Position numbers and translations under genes: made by a program. Below, piece by piece: positions 8,245-17,121 of a DNA stretch of 64,000 nt; within the stretch, counting starts at the first letter, position 1; each line of letters begins with the position of its first letter. Under the pieces are notes generated by a model. That model saw only the letters and a program-made list of their open reading frames with translations. It was not told where the DNA came from and made no database searches. The DNA is from Sulfuricurvum sp. (GTDB lineage: Bacteria; Campylobacterota; Campylobacteria; Campylobacterales; Sulfurimonadaceae): assembly GCF_023229695.1 (NCBI RefSeq), contig NZ_JALNYS010000006.1:1-64000 (forward strand). The letters run 5' to 3'.

Positions 8245-10344
8245 TTAGCCTTGTTGGGTATAGAGTTTGTAGTAGTAGCCTTGAAGCCGCATCAATTCAT
8301 CATGGCTTCCCCTCTCGACAATATGCCCCTTATCCATGACGAGGATGATGTCGCACTCTTTGACGGTGGTGAGGCGGTGAGCGACGATAAACATCGTCCG
8401 TCCCTGTTTAATCGTTTTTAGGTTATCCTGAATGATCCGTTCCGATTCGTAATCGAGTGCCGAGGTCGCTTCGTCGAAGATGAGGATACGCGGGTTGGTG
8501 ATCAGGGCGCGGGCGATGGCGATCCGCTGACGCTGACCGCCGGAGAGTGCGGCTCCGCGTTCCCCGACCTCGGTATCGTACCCCTCGGAGAGTTCGGCGA
8601 TAAACTCATCGGCCCCCGCCATGCGGGATGCGGCGATGATGTGTTCCATCGGGGCATCGGGACGGGAGAGGGCAATATTCTCTTTAATCGTCCCGCTAAA
8701 GAGGTAGTTTTCCTGCAACACGACCCCGATATTGTTACGGAGCCATTTGGGATTCATATGGCGGATATCGACCCCGTCGATAAAGATGGACCCCGCATTG
8801 GTGAGATAGAGGCGCTGGATCAGTTTGGTGATCGTACTTTTGCCGCTGCCGCTGCGCCCGACCAATCCGACACTGCTCCCGATCGGGATCTCGGCACTGA
8901 TACCGTGCAAGACAGCCTGTGCATCGGGAGAATACGAGAAAACGATGTTTTCAAACGTGACACTCCCTTCGATACGAGGAAGGGTGATCGCTTTGTCGTT
9001 CATTTGCTCAGTGGGGGTGTTGAGGATATCCCCCAGACGGTCCACCGAGAGGAGGGTTTGCTGAAACTCGTTCCACAGATTGACCAGACGAAGAACGGGA
9101 CCGGTAAACTGCCCCGCGAACATCTGAAACGCGATAAGCTGCCCGACGCTCAGTTTCCCCTCCAGTACCAGCGTCACCCCGATGTAGAGCATCGAAATAG
9201 TCATAAGCTTTTGCAACGCCCCGCTGACACCGCCGAGGATGTTCGAGAGGTTGGAGAGATGAAAGCCCGCATTGACGTAACGGGCGAGGTAATCTTCCCA
9301 TTTGCGCTGCATGGAACCCTCCAGCGCCAGAGATTTGACCGTCTGGACTCCGCTCACCGCTTCGACGAGATAAGCGTTGCTTTGCGCCCCCATCTGAAAT
9401 TTCTCTTCGAGGCGGCGGCGAAGTTCGGGGGTGATGATCAGATAGAGGATTGCGATGACGCTGACGAATCCCAAGACGATAAGGGTGAGTTTGACGCTGT
9501 AGAGGAGCATCACCGCGACAAAGACGACCGAGAAGAGGACATCGAGGATCAGGGTGACCGATTTATTGGCGATGAATTCGCGGATTTGATCGAGTTCGCG
9601 CACCCGGGCGATGATATTCCCCACTTTTCGTTTTTCGAAATAGACAAACGGCAATGCGAGGAGATGGTGAAACAGCTTTGAGCCCAATTTAGCATCGATT
9701 TTGGAGGTGGTATGGGCGAAGATGTAGCTGCGGATCAGGTTGAGAATCAGTTCAAACACCGCCACCGCGACAAAAGCGACGGCAAGGACATCGAGAGTGC
9801 TCATGGAGCGGTGGACTAGGACCTTGTCCAAGATCACCTGCGTAAAGAGCGGCGCGACAAGCCCGAAGAGCTGCAATACAAACGAGGCGATCAGCACTTC
9901 GGCCATCACCTTTTTATACTTCATGATCGCTCTGAAAAACCATCCGAATCCGAAACGGGCATCATTGCTCAAGATACGGTGTTTAAGGACGATGCATTGA
10001 CCGGAACTCTGAGAGTCACACTCCTCATAGCTTAGAACATAAGGCTCTTTTTTAGAAGTATCGAAGAGTAAAAGTTCCCGTTTCTCCGTATTCGCCTGAA
10101 GGATACTCGTATAGCTACCGTCTTGTTTCAAGACAATGATCGGCATCGGATAAGCGGCAATGAGCTTCTCCAGAGAGAGCTTTTTGATCGACGCGCGAAA
10201 CCCCTGCGCCGAAGCGATACGGGTCAGTTCTTCAATAGAGGGTTCTGCCTCGCTGAGGGCGTACTCTTTGACGATGGTGCGGGTATCCACCCCGATCCGG
10301 TTGAGTTTTCCGGCGACTTCGAGGGCGGTTAGCGCGGAGTGCAT
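8245..10344 (-). CDS. type I secretion ABC transporter (HlyB-like) with C39-like domain
   Basis: 699 residues. Residues 1-130 form a C39-like domain without the catalytic Cys, as in RTX exporters that bind but do not cleave their substrates. The transmembrane domain spans about 150-430. The nucleotide-binding domain has Walker A GRSGSGKST, the signature LSGGQRQRIAIARAL, Walker B ILIFDEATSALD and the switch His in VAHRLTT. It powers export of unfolded RTX proteins across both membranes with HlyD and a TolC-type protein. It begins 34 bp after the 1658-residue RTX gene. The 101-bp gap to the adaptor gene holds a short hairpin but no gene. Confidence 0.95.
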   Translation of the reverse strand: MHSALTALEVAGKLNRIGVDTRTIVKEYALSEAEPSIEELTRIASAQGFRASIKKLSLEKLIAAYPMPIIVLKQDGSYTSILQANTEKRELLLFDTSKKEPYVLSYEECDSQSSGQCIVLKHRILSNDARFGFGWFFRAIMKYKKVMAEVLIASFVLQLFGLVAPLFTQVILDKVLVHRSMSTLDVLAVAFVAVAVFELILNLIRSYIFAHTTSKIDAKLGSKLFHHLLALPFVYFEKRKVGNIIARVRELDQIREFIANKSVTLILDVLFSVVFVAVMLLYSVKLTLIVLGFVSVIAILYLIITPELRRRLEEKFQMGAQSNAYLVEAVSGVQTVKSLALEGSMQRKWEDYLARYVNAGFHLSNLSNILGGVSGALQKLMTISMLYIGVTLVLEGKLSVGQLIAFQMFAGQFTGPVLRLVNLWNEFQQTLLSVDRLGDILNTPTEQMNDKAITLPRIEGSVTFENIVFSYSPDAQAVLHGISAEIPIGSSVGLVGRSGSGKSTITKLIQRLYLTNAGSIFIDGVDIRHMNPKWLRNNIGVVLQENYLFSGTIKENIALSRPDAPMEHIIAASRMAGADEFIAELSEGYDTEVGERGAALSGGQRQRIAIARALITNPRILIFDEATSALDYESERIIQDNLKTIKQGRTMFIVAHRLTTVKECDIILVMDKGHIVERGSHDELMRLQGYYYKLYTQQG

Positions 10345-10378
10345 ACTGCATCTCCGCCATCAGTGAGATCCAAATAAA

Positions 10379-13300
10379 TCACTTATGCCACCCTCCGGCG
10401 ACGATGTTCATCAAATCCTGATTGGCTTTAACGCTCTCAATCGAGGTGATGGCGATATCATGGGAAGCGGCGTAGCCGTTCATGGATTGAAGGATAAAAT
10501 TGATATCGTTGGAGGTGAGGTAATTACCGTCGCTGAGGGAGAATTTTTCAATGGCGTCATAGGGACTGGCTTGATTGACGATACTAATACGGTCATTGGA
10601 GCCGTAATCGACGATTAAGGAGCCTTTATCCATGTATAACGCAAAATCTTTAGTGCCGATCCCCTGACCAAACTGCGCCGTATCGTATCCCGCATACATA
10701 GGATAACGCATCCAGCCGCTTGAGGTTTGAGCATCTAAAATCGTATCATTCCCGTTATTACGTTCAAAAATATAGGTATCATTCCCCCCTTTTCCATACA
10801 GCAGATCATTACCGTTCCCCCCCTTAAGGACATTATCTCCGTTATTGGCAATGAGGGTGTCGTTATAATGGCTTCCGGTAACATTTTCAACATTGAAAAT
10901 AGTGTCGGATTTGCTTGCACCGATGGCTTCAAATCTTTCAAGATTGACGCTTACCCCTGCATTTGCATAGGTATAGGCAACGGTATCCGTGCCTCCACCT
11001 CCGAGAATACTATTACTGCCATTGTTGGTATAAATGATATTATCAAGAGCATTTCCGGTTGCGTTAATCCAGCCTGTTCCGCTCAGTATAAGATTCTCTA
11101 CGTTCGCTTCCAGAGTGTACGATACACTGGATTGGACGGTATCGACTCCTTCATTGCTATTCTCAATTACACTATCGCCGGTATTGTCTACGACATAGGT
11201 ATCGTTGCCTATTCCCCCTTTCATCGTATCGGCACCTATTCCTCCGTTGAGGATATTGGCTCCGGCATTTCCGGTCAAGGTATCGTTATAGACACTTCCG
11301 CTCAGGTTCTCGAAGTTGAGTACCGTATCACTCCCGGATCCCCCGGTAATTTGTGCCGTTGTAAGCGATAAATTGACCGTGACCCCTGCCGTTGCAGTGG
11401 AGTACGCTAAGGTGTCAATACCTGCCCCGCCATTGAGGAGATTGTTTGCATTGTTGGCATACATAAGATTATTGAGAGCATTTCCGATTCCATTGATATT
11501 GGCTGTTCCGGTCAGTTGAAGATATTCGACATTATCACCCAGAGTGTATGAAACACTTGATTGGACGGTATCGATTCCTTCATTGGTATTTTCAGTCACA
11601 ACATCGCCGGCATTGTCTACGACATAGGTATCGTTGCCTAACCCCCCTTTCATCGTATCGGCACCCATTCCTCCGTTGAGGATATTGGCACCGCTGTTTC
11701 CGATCAAGGTATCGTTATAGATACTTCCGCTCAGGTTTTCGAAGTTGAGTACCGTATCACTCCCGGATCCCCCGGTGATTTGTGCCGTAGATAAAGATAA
11801 ATTGACCGAGACCCCTGCCGTTGCAGTGGAGTACGCTAACGTGTCAACACCTGCCCCGCCATTGAGAATATTGTTTCCGCCGTTTGCATACATAAGATTA
11901 TTGAGAGCATTACCGGTCCCATTGATATTGGCTGTTCCGGTCAATTGAAGATATTCGACATTGTCACTTAAGGTGTGTGAAACACTGGATTGAACGGTAT
12001 CGATTCCTTCATTGGTATTTTCAGTTACAATATCGGAAATATTGTCCACGACATAGGTATCGTTGCCTATCCCCCCTTTCATCGTATCGGCACCTACTCC
12101 TCCGTTGAGGAGATTGTTTCCGGCATTTCCGATCAAGGTATTATTAAGAATATTGCCGGTTGCATTGAGTGCTGCCGTTCCGATCAATGTCAGGTTTTCA
12201 AGATTATCCCCCAACGTATAACTAATACCGGATTGGACGGTATCGACTCCTTCATTGCTATTTTCAGTCACAACATCGCCGGCATTGTCTACGATATAGG
12301 TATCGTTCCCCGATCCCCCTTTCATCGTATCGGCACCCACTCCTCCGTTGAGGGTATTGACACCGCTGTTTCCGGTCAGGATATTATTGAGCGTATTACC
12401 GGTTGCATTAAGTGCTGCCGTTCCGATCAGTGTTAGGTTTTCAAGATTATTACCTAACGTATAACTAATTCTTGACTGAACAGTATCGATCTCTGTCCCA
12501 AGCGTCGAAGTCTCCGTTACCACATCTCCGACATTATCTACGACATACGTGTCGTTCCCCGCTCCCCCGATCATTGTATCGATCCCGATTCCACCGTCGA
12601 GAACGTTGTTTCCGCTATTTCCGGTTAGGGTATTATTGAGTTCGTTCCCCATCCCGTTGATCGCGGCTGTACCGGTTAGAGTAAGCTTCTCGATATTTGC
12701 ACCCAGTGCATACGTGATGGAGCTGTTGACCGTATCGATGCCTGCATTCACGTTTTCGACGACGATATTTCCAGCCGAATCGACGGTGTAGGTATCGTCT
12801 CCACGCCCGCCGTGCATTCGGCTTGTGCCGCTCAGAGTATCGTTTCCGGTCGTTCCGATTTTCCATTCCGAAAGGGCAACCATCGTACCGTCCGCGAACC
12901 GGAGGTTTTCGCTCGTACTGTTAACGTTACTGAATTTTTTGATCACAATCCGATCGGAGAGGGTATCGATCGCACCCGTATCCCCGACATTTCGCAAGGC
13001 CATAATCAGATCGTTCCCAGAGCGTTCGACGTCGATATCGCCAAGAGTTATTCCTTCACCCATCTGAATCATATCGTTGCCATTTTGCTTATCGTATTGC
13101 CAACCAAATAGAAGATTCCCGGACATATCCCAACCGATAGGAATTTGGGGATACATGTACGTAGGCTCATTAGGCGACAGTGTGTCGAACATGTATTCAT
13201 ATAAATAGCCAGTTTTTCCATAGCCTATAGGCTCACTCGTACCCGATTTATTGATCTTGATACCTGTCTCATACTCATCAATTGTATCCGCACCGTCTCC

Positions 13301-15355
13301 TCTGGAAAAAGCATAGATATCATTTCCTCCGCTTCCCTTGAGCGTATCATTTCCGATACCGCCTTCGAGCATATCGCCGTTCAGGGCACCGACGAGGGTA
13401 TCGCTCCCCGCTTTACCGGACAAAACAACCCTTCCCGTACCGGACGTGGAGAAAACATCATTCCCGTCTCCGCCGATAGCCGCTTCAAAACCGCGAGCAC
13501 TCAGATTTACCGAAACAGCTCCGCTTCCTTCGACGATGAGTGTATCGAATCCGTTACCTCCGTTTATGTTGGTAATCGTATCGCCGTTGTCGATGACGAT
13601 GGTGTCGTCTCCGTTCCCGCCGGAGAGGATATCGCTGCCGATTCCCCCTTTGAGCCAGTCGTTTCCGCTGCCTCCGGCGAGGGTATCGTTGCCGCCGTTA
13701 CCTTCCAGCACGACGTCCGTGGTTTTAGCCGAAGCATTTAACGCGTCATTTCCGGTACTGCCGATCGCTCCGTCCACTGCTGCGGTAGCTAATGAGAGGT
13801 TAAGTGCCGCATTCGTCGCAATCGCATAGCTTTTCCCTCCGTTCTGGCTCAGCTGGGTATAGCCTGTTTTTACAGTGGTCGTGTATCCGGCGGGATCGTA
13901 GGCGAACGCCGCATCGGCCAGATTCCCCGTCGTTCCGTCGGTTTTTGCGTAGGTGGTGAAACCAGCGATTTTATTCCCCTCTGTCTCGAATGCTACGGCA
14001 TTGGATTGCAAGCCGACCGAAGTGACGTTCGCCCCTGAGAGAGTCATCAGCTCTCCCGCATCGGTCTCGGCATTTCCGTTACTATCTTTCCACACGCGGA
14101 ATTTAGTAAACTCGGTATCACCGCTATCGAATCTGCCGTTCTTGTTGGTATCGAACTCGGATGCCAATGCCGCCAAATCGGTATCAGCCGCTGTCGTTCG
14201 GGAAGCGAACGCCATTTCGCGCGACGTGATTTTCCCATCATTGTTTTCATCATAGACGAGGAGGCCATCATCGGCTCCGACCCATCCGGTGTGGTGCATG
14301 GCGCCGTCCCCATTCACATCGAACCATGCGTAGCTTTCGTTCAGGGCAGTCAGTTCTACGCCGTCACCGTCGAGATCGAGAACAACGGGAGAGAAGAAAT
14401 AATCGTATACATCAGAAAATGTGCTACCGATAGAATCGTATGCCGAAGAGAAGGCCCCGGTTACATAGCTGTACGCCGTAGAAAACATATTTCCGACGTA
14501 ATCGTATGCCGTATTAAATGCATTATTGACGTAATCGTAAGCGGTGGAAAAGAGATTACTCACGTAACTGCCTGCATTCACCAAAGGATCGTACCAGTTA
14601 GTGTCTGCCATGACGGTGATCTTTTCGAGCTGAACGGCATTGTTCGTTTGTGTCTGGTACAGTACCGAAAATGCCGACGAGGGACTAGAAGCCGTCGGAA
14701 CGGTGATAAAATCAGTCGGAAGATCTTGGCTTGTTGTCCGTCCAATCAGGGAACCTGTGGTGTTGTAGGCGGAGACGGTGGAAGAGGTTTTTGTGCCGGT
14801 GGTGTCGTAGCTGTCGTAGGTGATGAGGGTGTTATTCGTGCTAGGTCGGGAAAAGGTGATTGTCGTCGTGTCGGCATTAGCGGGTTGAGCAGTATTCAGG
14901 AAATCGTATGCGGACGCAGGAAGGTTGATGTTATTTTCGACTGTCCAGTCGATGATCGGTTTTTGTATGCTGTCCGTGTAGAATTTATAGATTTCGTCAC
15001 CGTACAATCCGGCAGCAATCGCAGCGGCACCTGCACCAACTATCAATACTGGAGATACAGCGGCGGCAGCTGAGCTACCCAATGCAACCGTCAGCAGCCC
15101 TTCTAAACTTGCTCCCGCTAAAAGATCCGCTGCATATCCCGCACCGACACCGATCACCGCTTTTTCCAAATCGGCTCTTGCCTGCGGCGAACCTGAATAG
15201 GAGACAACTCCGGTAATCGTACCGTTCATCACCCCAAAGGATACCGCAAAAACTTCTCCGGGAGTACCACCATATACACTTGCCGTTTTAGCGATCATTG
15301 CCATCGTCCCGTCAAATCCCGTCATAATGCTTTGTAAATTGTCTTGTGATGCCAT
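10379..15355 (-). CDS. giant RTX protein (1658 residues), type I secretion substrate
   Basis: The N-terminal 160 residues are Ala/Gly-rich and hydrophobic, then comes a low-complexity Ser/Thr/Tyr region. Near residue 330 is VLDLDGDGVELTA, the start of an FrpC-type calcium region with EF-hand-like loops (DENNDGKI, DTNKNGRFD). From about 560 to 1560 there are many GGxGNDxL nonapeptides mixed with six repeats of the type DTVQSSVSYTLGDNVE. The last 60 residues (LSDGNYLTSNDINFIL to GGWHK) form the likely export signal and recur in the 328-residue protein at 18577-19563. AAGGATATAAA precedes the ATG. It lies directly upstream of the exporter gene. The role is probably surface adhesion or a structural layer; this is inferred. 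Confidence 0.92.
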   Translation of the reverse strand: MASQDNLQSIMTGFDGTMAMIAKTASVYGGTPGEVFAVSFGVMNGTITGVVSYSGSPQARADLEKAVIGVGAGYAADLLAGASLEGLLTVALGSSAAAAVSPVLIVGAGAAAIAAGLYGDEIYKFYTDSIQKPIIDWTVENNINLPASAYDFLNTAQPANADTTTITFSRPSTNNTLITYDSYDTTGTKTSSTVSAYNTTGSLIGRTTSQDLPTDFITVPTASSPSSAFSVLYQTQTNNAVQLEKITVMADTNWYDPLVNAGSYVSNLFSTAYDYVNNAFNTAYDYVGNMFSTAYSYVTGAFSSAYDSIGSTFSDVYDYFFSPVVLDLDGDGVELTALNESYAWFDVNGDGAMHHTGWVGADDGLLVYDENNDGKITSREMAFASRTTAADTDLAALASEFDTNKNGRFDSGDTEFTKFRVWKDSNGNAETDAGELMTLSGANVTSVGLQSNAVAFETEGNKIAGFTTYAKTDGTTGNLADAAFAYDPAGYTTTVKTGYTQLSQNGGKSYAIATNAALNLSLATAAVDGAIGSTGNDALNASAKTTDVVLEGNGGNDTLAGGSGNDWLKGGIGSDILSGGNGDDTIVIDNGDTITNINGGNGFDTLIVEGSGAVSVNLSARGFEAAIGGDGNDVFSTSGTGRVVLSGKAGSDTLVGALNGDMLEGGIGNDTLKGSGGNDIYAFSRGDGADTIDEYETGIKINKSGTSEPIGYGKTGYLYEYMFDTLSPNEPTYMYPQIPIGWDMSGNLLFGWQYDKQNGNDMIQMGEGITLGDIDVERSGNDLIMALRNVGDTGAIDTLSDRIVIKKFSNVNSTSENLRFADGTMVALSEWKIGTTGNDTLSGTSRMHGGRGDDTYTVDSAGNIVVENVNAGIDTVNSSITYALGANIEKLTLTGTAAINGMGNELNNTLTGNSGNNVLDGGIGIDTMIGGAGNDTYVVDNVGDVVTETSTLGTEIDTVQSRISYTLGNNLENLTLIGTAALNATGNTLNNILTGNSGVNTLNGGVGADTMKGGSGNDTYIVDNAGDVVTENSNEGVDTVQSGISYTLGDNLENLTLIGTAALNATGNILNNTLIGNAGNNLLNGGVGADTMKGGIGNDTYVVDNISDIVTENTNEGIDTVQSSVSHTLSDNVEYLQLTGTANINGTGNALNNLMYANGGNNILNGGAGVDTLAYSTATAGVSVNLSLSTAQITGGSGSDTVLNFENLSGSIYNDTLIGNSGANILNGGMGADTMKGGLGNDTYVVDNAGDVVTENTNEGIDTVQSSVSYTLGDNVEYLQLTGTANINGIGNALNNLMYANNANNLLNGGAGIDTLAYSTATAGVTVNLSLTTAQITGGSGSDTVLNFENLSGSVYNDTLTGNAGANILNGGIGADTMKGGIGNDTYVVDNTGDSVIENSNEGVDTVQSSVSYTLEANVENLILSGTGWINATGNALDNIIYTNNGSNSILGGGGTDTVAYTYANAGVSVNLERFEAIGASKSDTIFNVENVTGSHYNDTLIANNGDNVLKGGNGNDLLYGKGGNDTYIFERNNGNDTILDAQTSSGWMRYPMYAGYDTAQFGQGIGTKDFALYMDKGSLIVDYGSNDRISIVNQASPYDAIEKFSLSDGNYLTSNDINFILQSMNGYAASHDIAITSIESVKANQDLMNIVAGGWHK
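11130..11987 (-). repeat. tandem 429-bp coding repeat inside the giant RTX gene
   Basis: Two adjacent units of about 143 codons are nearly identical in DNA. The same stretch of bases recurs with an offset of exactly 429 (for example 11316 and 11745). Each unit encodes DTVQSSVSYTLG, a GTANINGxGNALNNLMY block, DTLAYSTATAGV and nonapeptides. More diverged single blocks flank them. Such repeats may expand or contract by recombination. Confidence 0.8.
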
Positions 15356-15387
15356 TTTATATCCTTGTTGTATATTTATTATTAAGC

Positions 15388-15957
15388 TTAAATAGCTTTA
15401 AGCCACCAACATTTTTTCAATGAAACAGGTTGCGTTTTAGCTCCTTTGACAAATGGATATATCTCTACGTTTTCCTGAAATTCAGAAACTTCTCGTTGTG
15501 AAATATCAGCCAAAAATTGCACTACTTTTTGCTCTGTTTTTTTACTAATTAAATTACGATCAATACGTATAAAGGATGAAAAACATTCAAGCCTTTTTGT
15601 AAATGCCATAGTTCGGAAATTAAATACTCGCATATTTGCATTTGTCAATGCGACATTGATTTCATTGTATTTCAATACTTTTTTTCCTAACAAAAGCCAT
15701 CGTTTCTCTATCCGATCACGGTAAAATCGAAAATCTCGCGTCAAAAGAAGATTAATCGTCATCCCTATCGCAAAGAGCATAATCGCGTACATCGTGATAT
15801 AAGCGATCGGGTTATTGTGCTCTACGAAATAGCCTCCAAAACCGTAAAACATAAAGATTCCCGGTACATACGGCATACACAACCGCCACAACACCCTCCA
15901 CCATACATACCTCACTACCAGTAAAGGTTTTTCATTTTCCATTTGCATTTCATTCAT
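15388..15957 (-). CDS. membrane protein with PH-like domain, unknown function
   Basis: 189 residues with two membrane segments at about 25-50 and 52-70. These are followed by FRFYRDRIEKRWLLLGKKVLKYNEI, which resembles the start of bacterial PH-like domains found in membrane proteins. It lies 32 bp upstream of the giant RTX gene in the same direction. Its own upstream region has been invaded by a RAYT-derived element that begins about 20 bp before the ATG, which may have replaced its native promoter. Function unknown. Confidence 0.65.
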   Translation of the reverse strand: MNEMQMENEKPLLVVRYVWWRVLWRLCMPYVPGIFMFYGFGGYFVEHNNPIAYITMYAIMLFAIGMTINLLLTRDFRFYRDRIEKRWLLLGKKVLKYNEINVALTNANMRVFNFRTMAFTKRLECFSSFIRIDRNLISKKTEQKVVQFLADISQREVSEFQENVEIYPFVKGAKTQPVSLKKCWWLKAI

Positions 15958-15976
15958 TTATGCTGTTCTCCTGAGT

Positions 15977-16262
15977 TTCTCGTTCCCAACGTCCTCGTTG
16001 GGAATGCATACATATGTTTAAACCTTTTTGATTATCTCCACATCCGTTCAACATCGATTAGCCCCTCGTTCTCTTCTTAGTTTCGTGCGCTGCTATAGGC
16101 CGGTGACTTGCTTCGGATGACGATATCCAGTGTAATACGGTACACGTAATAAAATGCGGATGTGTCGGTTCGTAGACTTTACAGCGGCTTCGGCCCATCT
16201 TAGACGTTCCTTACTCTTTGGCTTTTATACGCATTCCCAACGAGGACGTTGGTAACGAGGGA
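15977..16262. mobile_element. RAYT-derived miniature element, copy 1, with REP-like terminal hairpins
   Basis: Both ends carry a REP-like palindrome (CGTTCCCAACG ... CGTTGGGAATG at the left, its inverted copy at the right), so the element has near-perfect inverted ends of about 32 bp. The inside (about 250 bp) is nearly identical to 18244-18492. On the minus strand it encodes the first 25 or so and last 25 or so residues of a REP-associated tyrosine transposase, with the catalytic middle deleted. It could only move with a transposase supplied in trans. Confidence 0.85.
16032..16198 (-). pseudogene. internally deleted REP-associated tyrosine transposase (copy 1)
   Basis: From ATG at 16198 the reading is MGRSRCKVYEPTHPHFITC followed by TVLHWI, the conserved RAYT N-terminus. 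After a junction and a frame change the sequence reads SPAYSSARN, stop, EENEGLIDVERMWR, stop, which is the family's C-terminus. The HUH motif and catalytic Tyr region are missing, so it is not functional. Confidence 0.8.
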
Positions 16263-16450
16263 AAGTTTATAACCATTTGATCGAAATTCATATCTGCTGG
16301 GACGATATAGGGTTTTCCAGTCGTTGGATCCATAACGGGATTCCCGCTTTTGTCGAAGAGGTATTTGGAATCAACATTTTTTATAAATGCTTTAGTGTCT
16401 GGATCAATAACCTTAGATTGAAATACTGCTGTTGTATAGGTAATACTCAT
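16211..16450 (-). CDS. truncated N-terminal fragment of a secretion-substrate-like gene, ended inside the RAYT element
   Basis: 79 residues. The first 63 (MSITYTTAVFQSKVIDPDTK to DQMVINF) resemble the N-terminus of the 328-residue protein at 18577-19563 (LFQSKVI, VIDP, TIVP, FNQ in the same order). The last 16 residues (PSLPTSSLGMRIKAKE) and the stop come from the terminal repeat of the RAYT element. The gene was therefore probably longer and was cut by the insertion or by a deletion adjoining it. It overlaps the upstream gene by ATGA (16447-16450), so it was the last gene of that operon. Confidence 0.7.
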   Translation of the reverse strand: MSITYTTAVFQSKVIDPDTKAFIKNVDSKYLFDKSGNPVMDPTTGKPYIVPADMNFDQMVINFPSLPTSSLGMRIKAKE

Positions 16451-17121
16451 TTTTTGTCCTTTGTGGTGGTGTTAAACATAATTTTGTGATCATAATCACG
16501 ACATACATAATAAAAATTAGGCTCTATTTTTGTCACTTTTATAGGTATCTGCCCTATTTTTTCCCGCTTGTTATTCACATGAAGAGTTTGAAAAGCCCCC
16601 AGCTCACGATGATCATTCACAGGATCAAGTAAAGTGTCAGATTCATCATAGTAAACTTGGCAACTGTAGTTACCGTCGCTGCCAACAGAATCAAATCCTA
16701 ACAACTGCCCTTTACCGTCTCGACCTTCCGAACCTTGCACTTCAGCTTGACGGAGATAATAGCGTTTCTCTTTTTGAAAGTTTTCGATTTTTTGGGTGAA
16801 ATTTGAAGATTCATGTCCTATAGTAAATATGAGTCCTACCACTATCAATCGAACAAGTTCACCAAAAGCATCCATGAAATATAAATTAACCCATTGAAAG
16901 AGTATTTTTAAAAATGCTATTAAAGAATATAGGAACACCCCCATGCTTAGAAAAAAAGAAAAATTTTCTTCTCTAAGAAGACTATGTTCCCAATCGTTAC
17001 TAAGAAGAATCCCATTGACTCGTGCATAAATAAATAATCCCGACAGTATTACTACGGGAACAACAATCAGCGATAAATACCGCTCTTTTAATACTTTTAA
17101 GTACGAATTTTCAGCTTTCAC
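16447..17121 (-). CDS. membrane protein, unknown function
   Basis: 224 residues with three hydrophobic segments (about 16-34, 53-72 and 84-100), then a soluble C-terminal half containing a DGNYSCQVYYDES segment. The ATG overlaps the stop of the upstream 365-residue gene by 4 bp, and its own stop overlaps the truncated gene at 16450, so the three genes form a tight operon. I do not recognise the family. The operon lies between the two RAYT-derived elements. Confidence 0.6.
   Translation of the reverse strand: MKAENSYLKVLKERYLSLIVVPVVILSGLFIYARVNGILLSNDWEHSLLREENFSFFLSMGVFLYSLIAFLKILFQWVNLYFMDAFGELVRLIVVGLIFTIGHESSNFTQKIENFQKEKRYYLRQAEVQGSEGRDGKGQLLGFDSVGSDGNYSCQVYYDESDTLLDPVNDHRELGAFQTLHVNNKREKIGQIPIKVTKIEPNFYYVCRDYDHKIMFNTTTKDKK

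Noticed and set aside
8641..9681. 346-codon open frame on the plus strand opposite the ABC transporter gene
   Set aside because: It is the antisense shadow of a strongly conserved exporter; composition is low-complexity His/Asp/Arg and no ribosome site or neighbour supports it.
8245..10344. C39 peptidase/bacteriocin exporter function for the ABC protein
   Set aside because: The domain lacks the catalytic Cys at the N-terminus, and no double-glycine leader peptides are encoded nearby; RTX export fits better.
10980..12800. Regular repeats that could suggest a CRISPR array
   Set aside because: The period is about 240-430 bp, in frame, and encodes RTX nonapeptides; there are no short spacers and no cas genes.
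10385..15073. Many plus-strand open frames opposite the giant RTX gene
   Set aside because: They mirror the repeats on the other strand and show repeated translated copies (for example 11316 and 11745), which is expected from antisense of RTX repeats.
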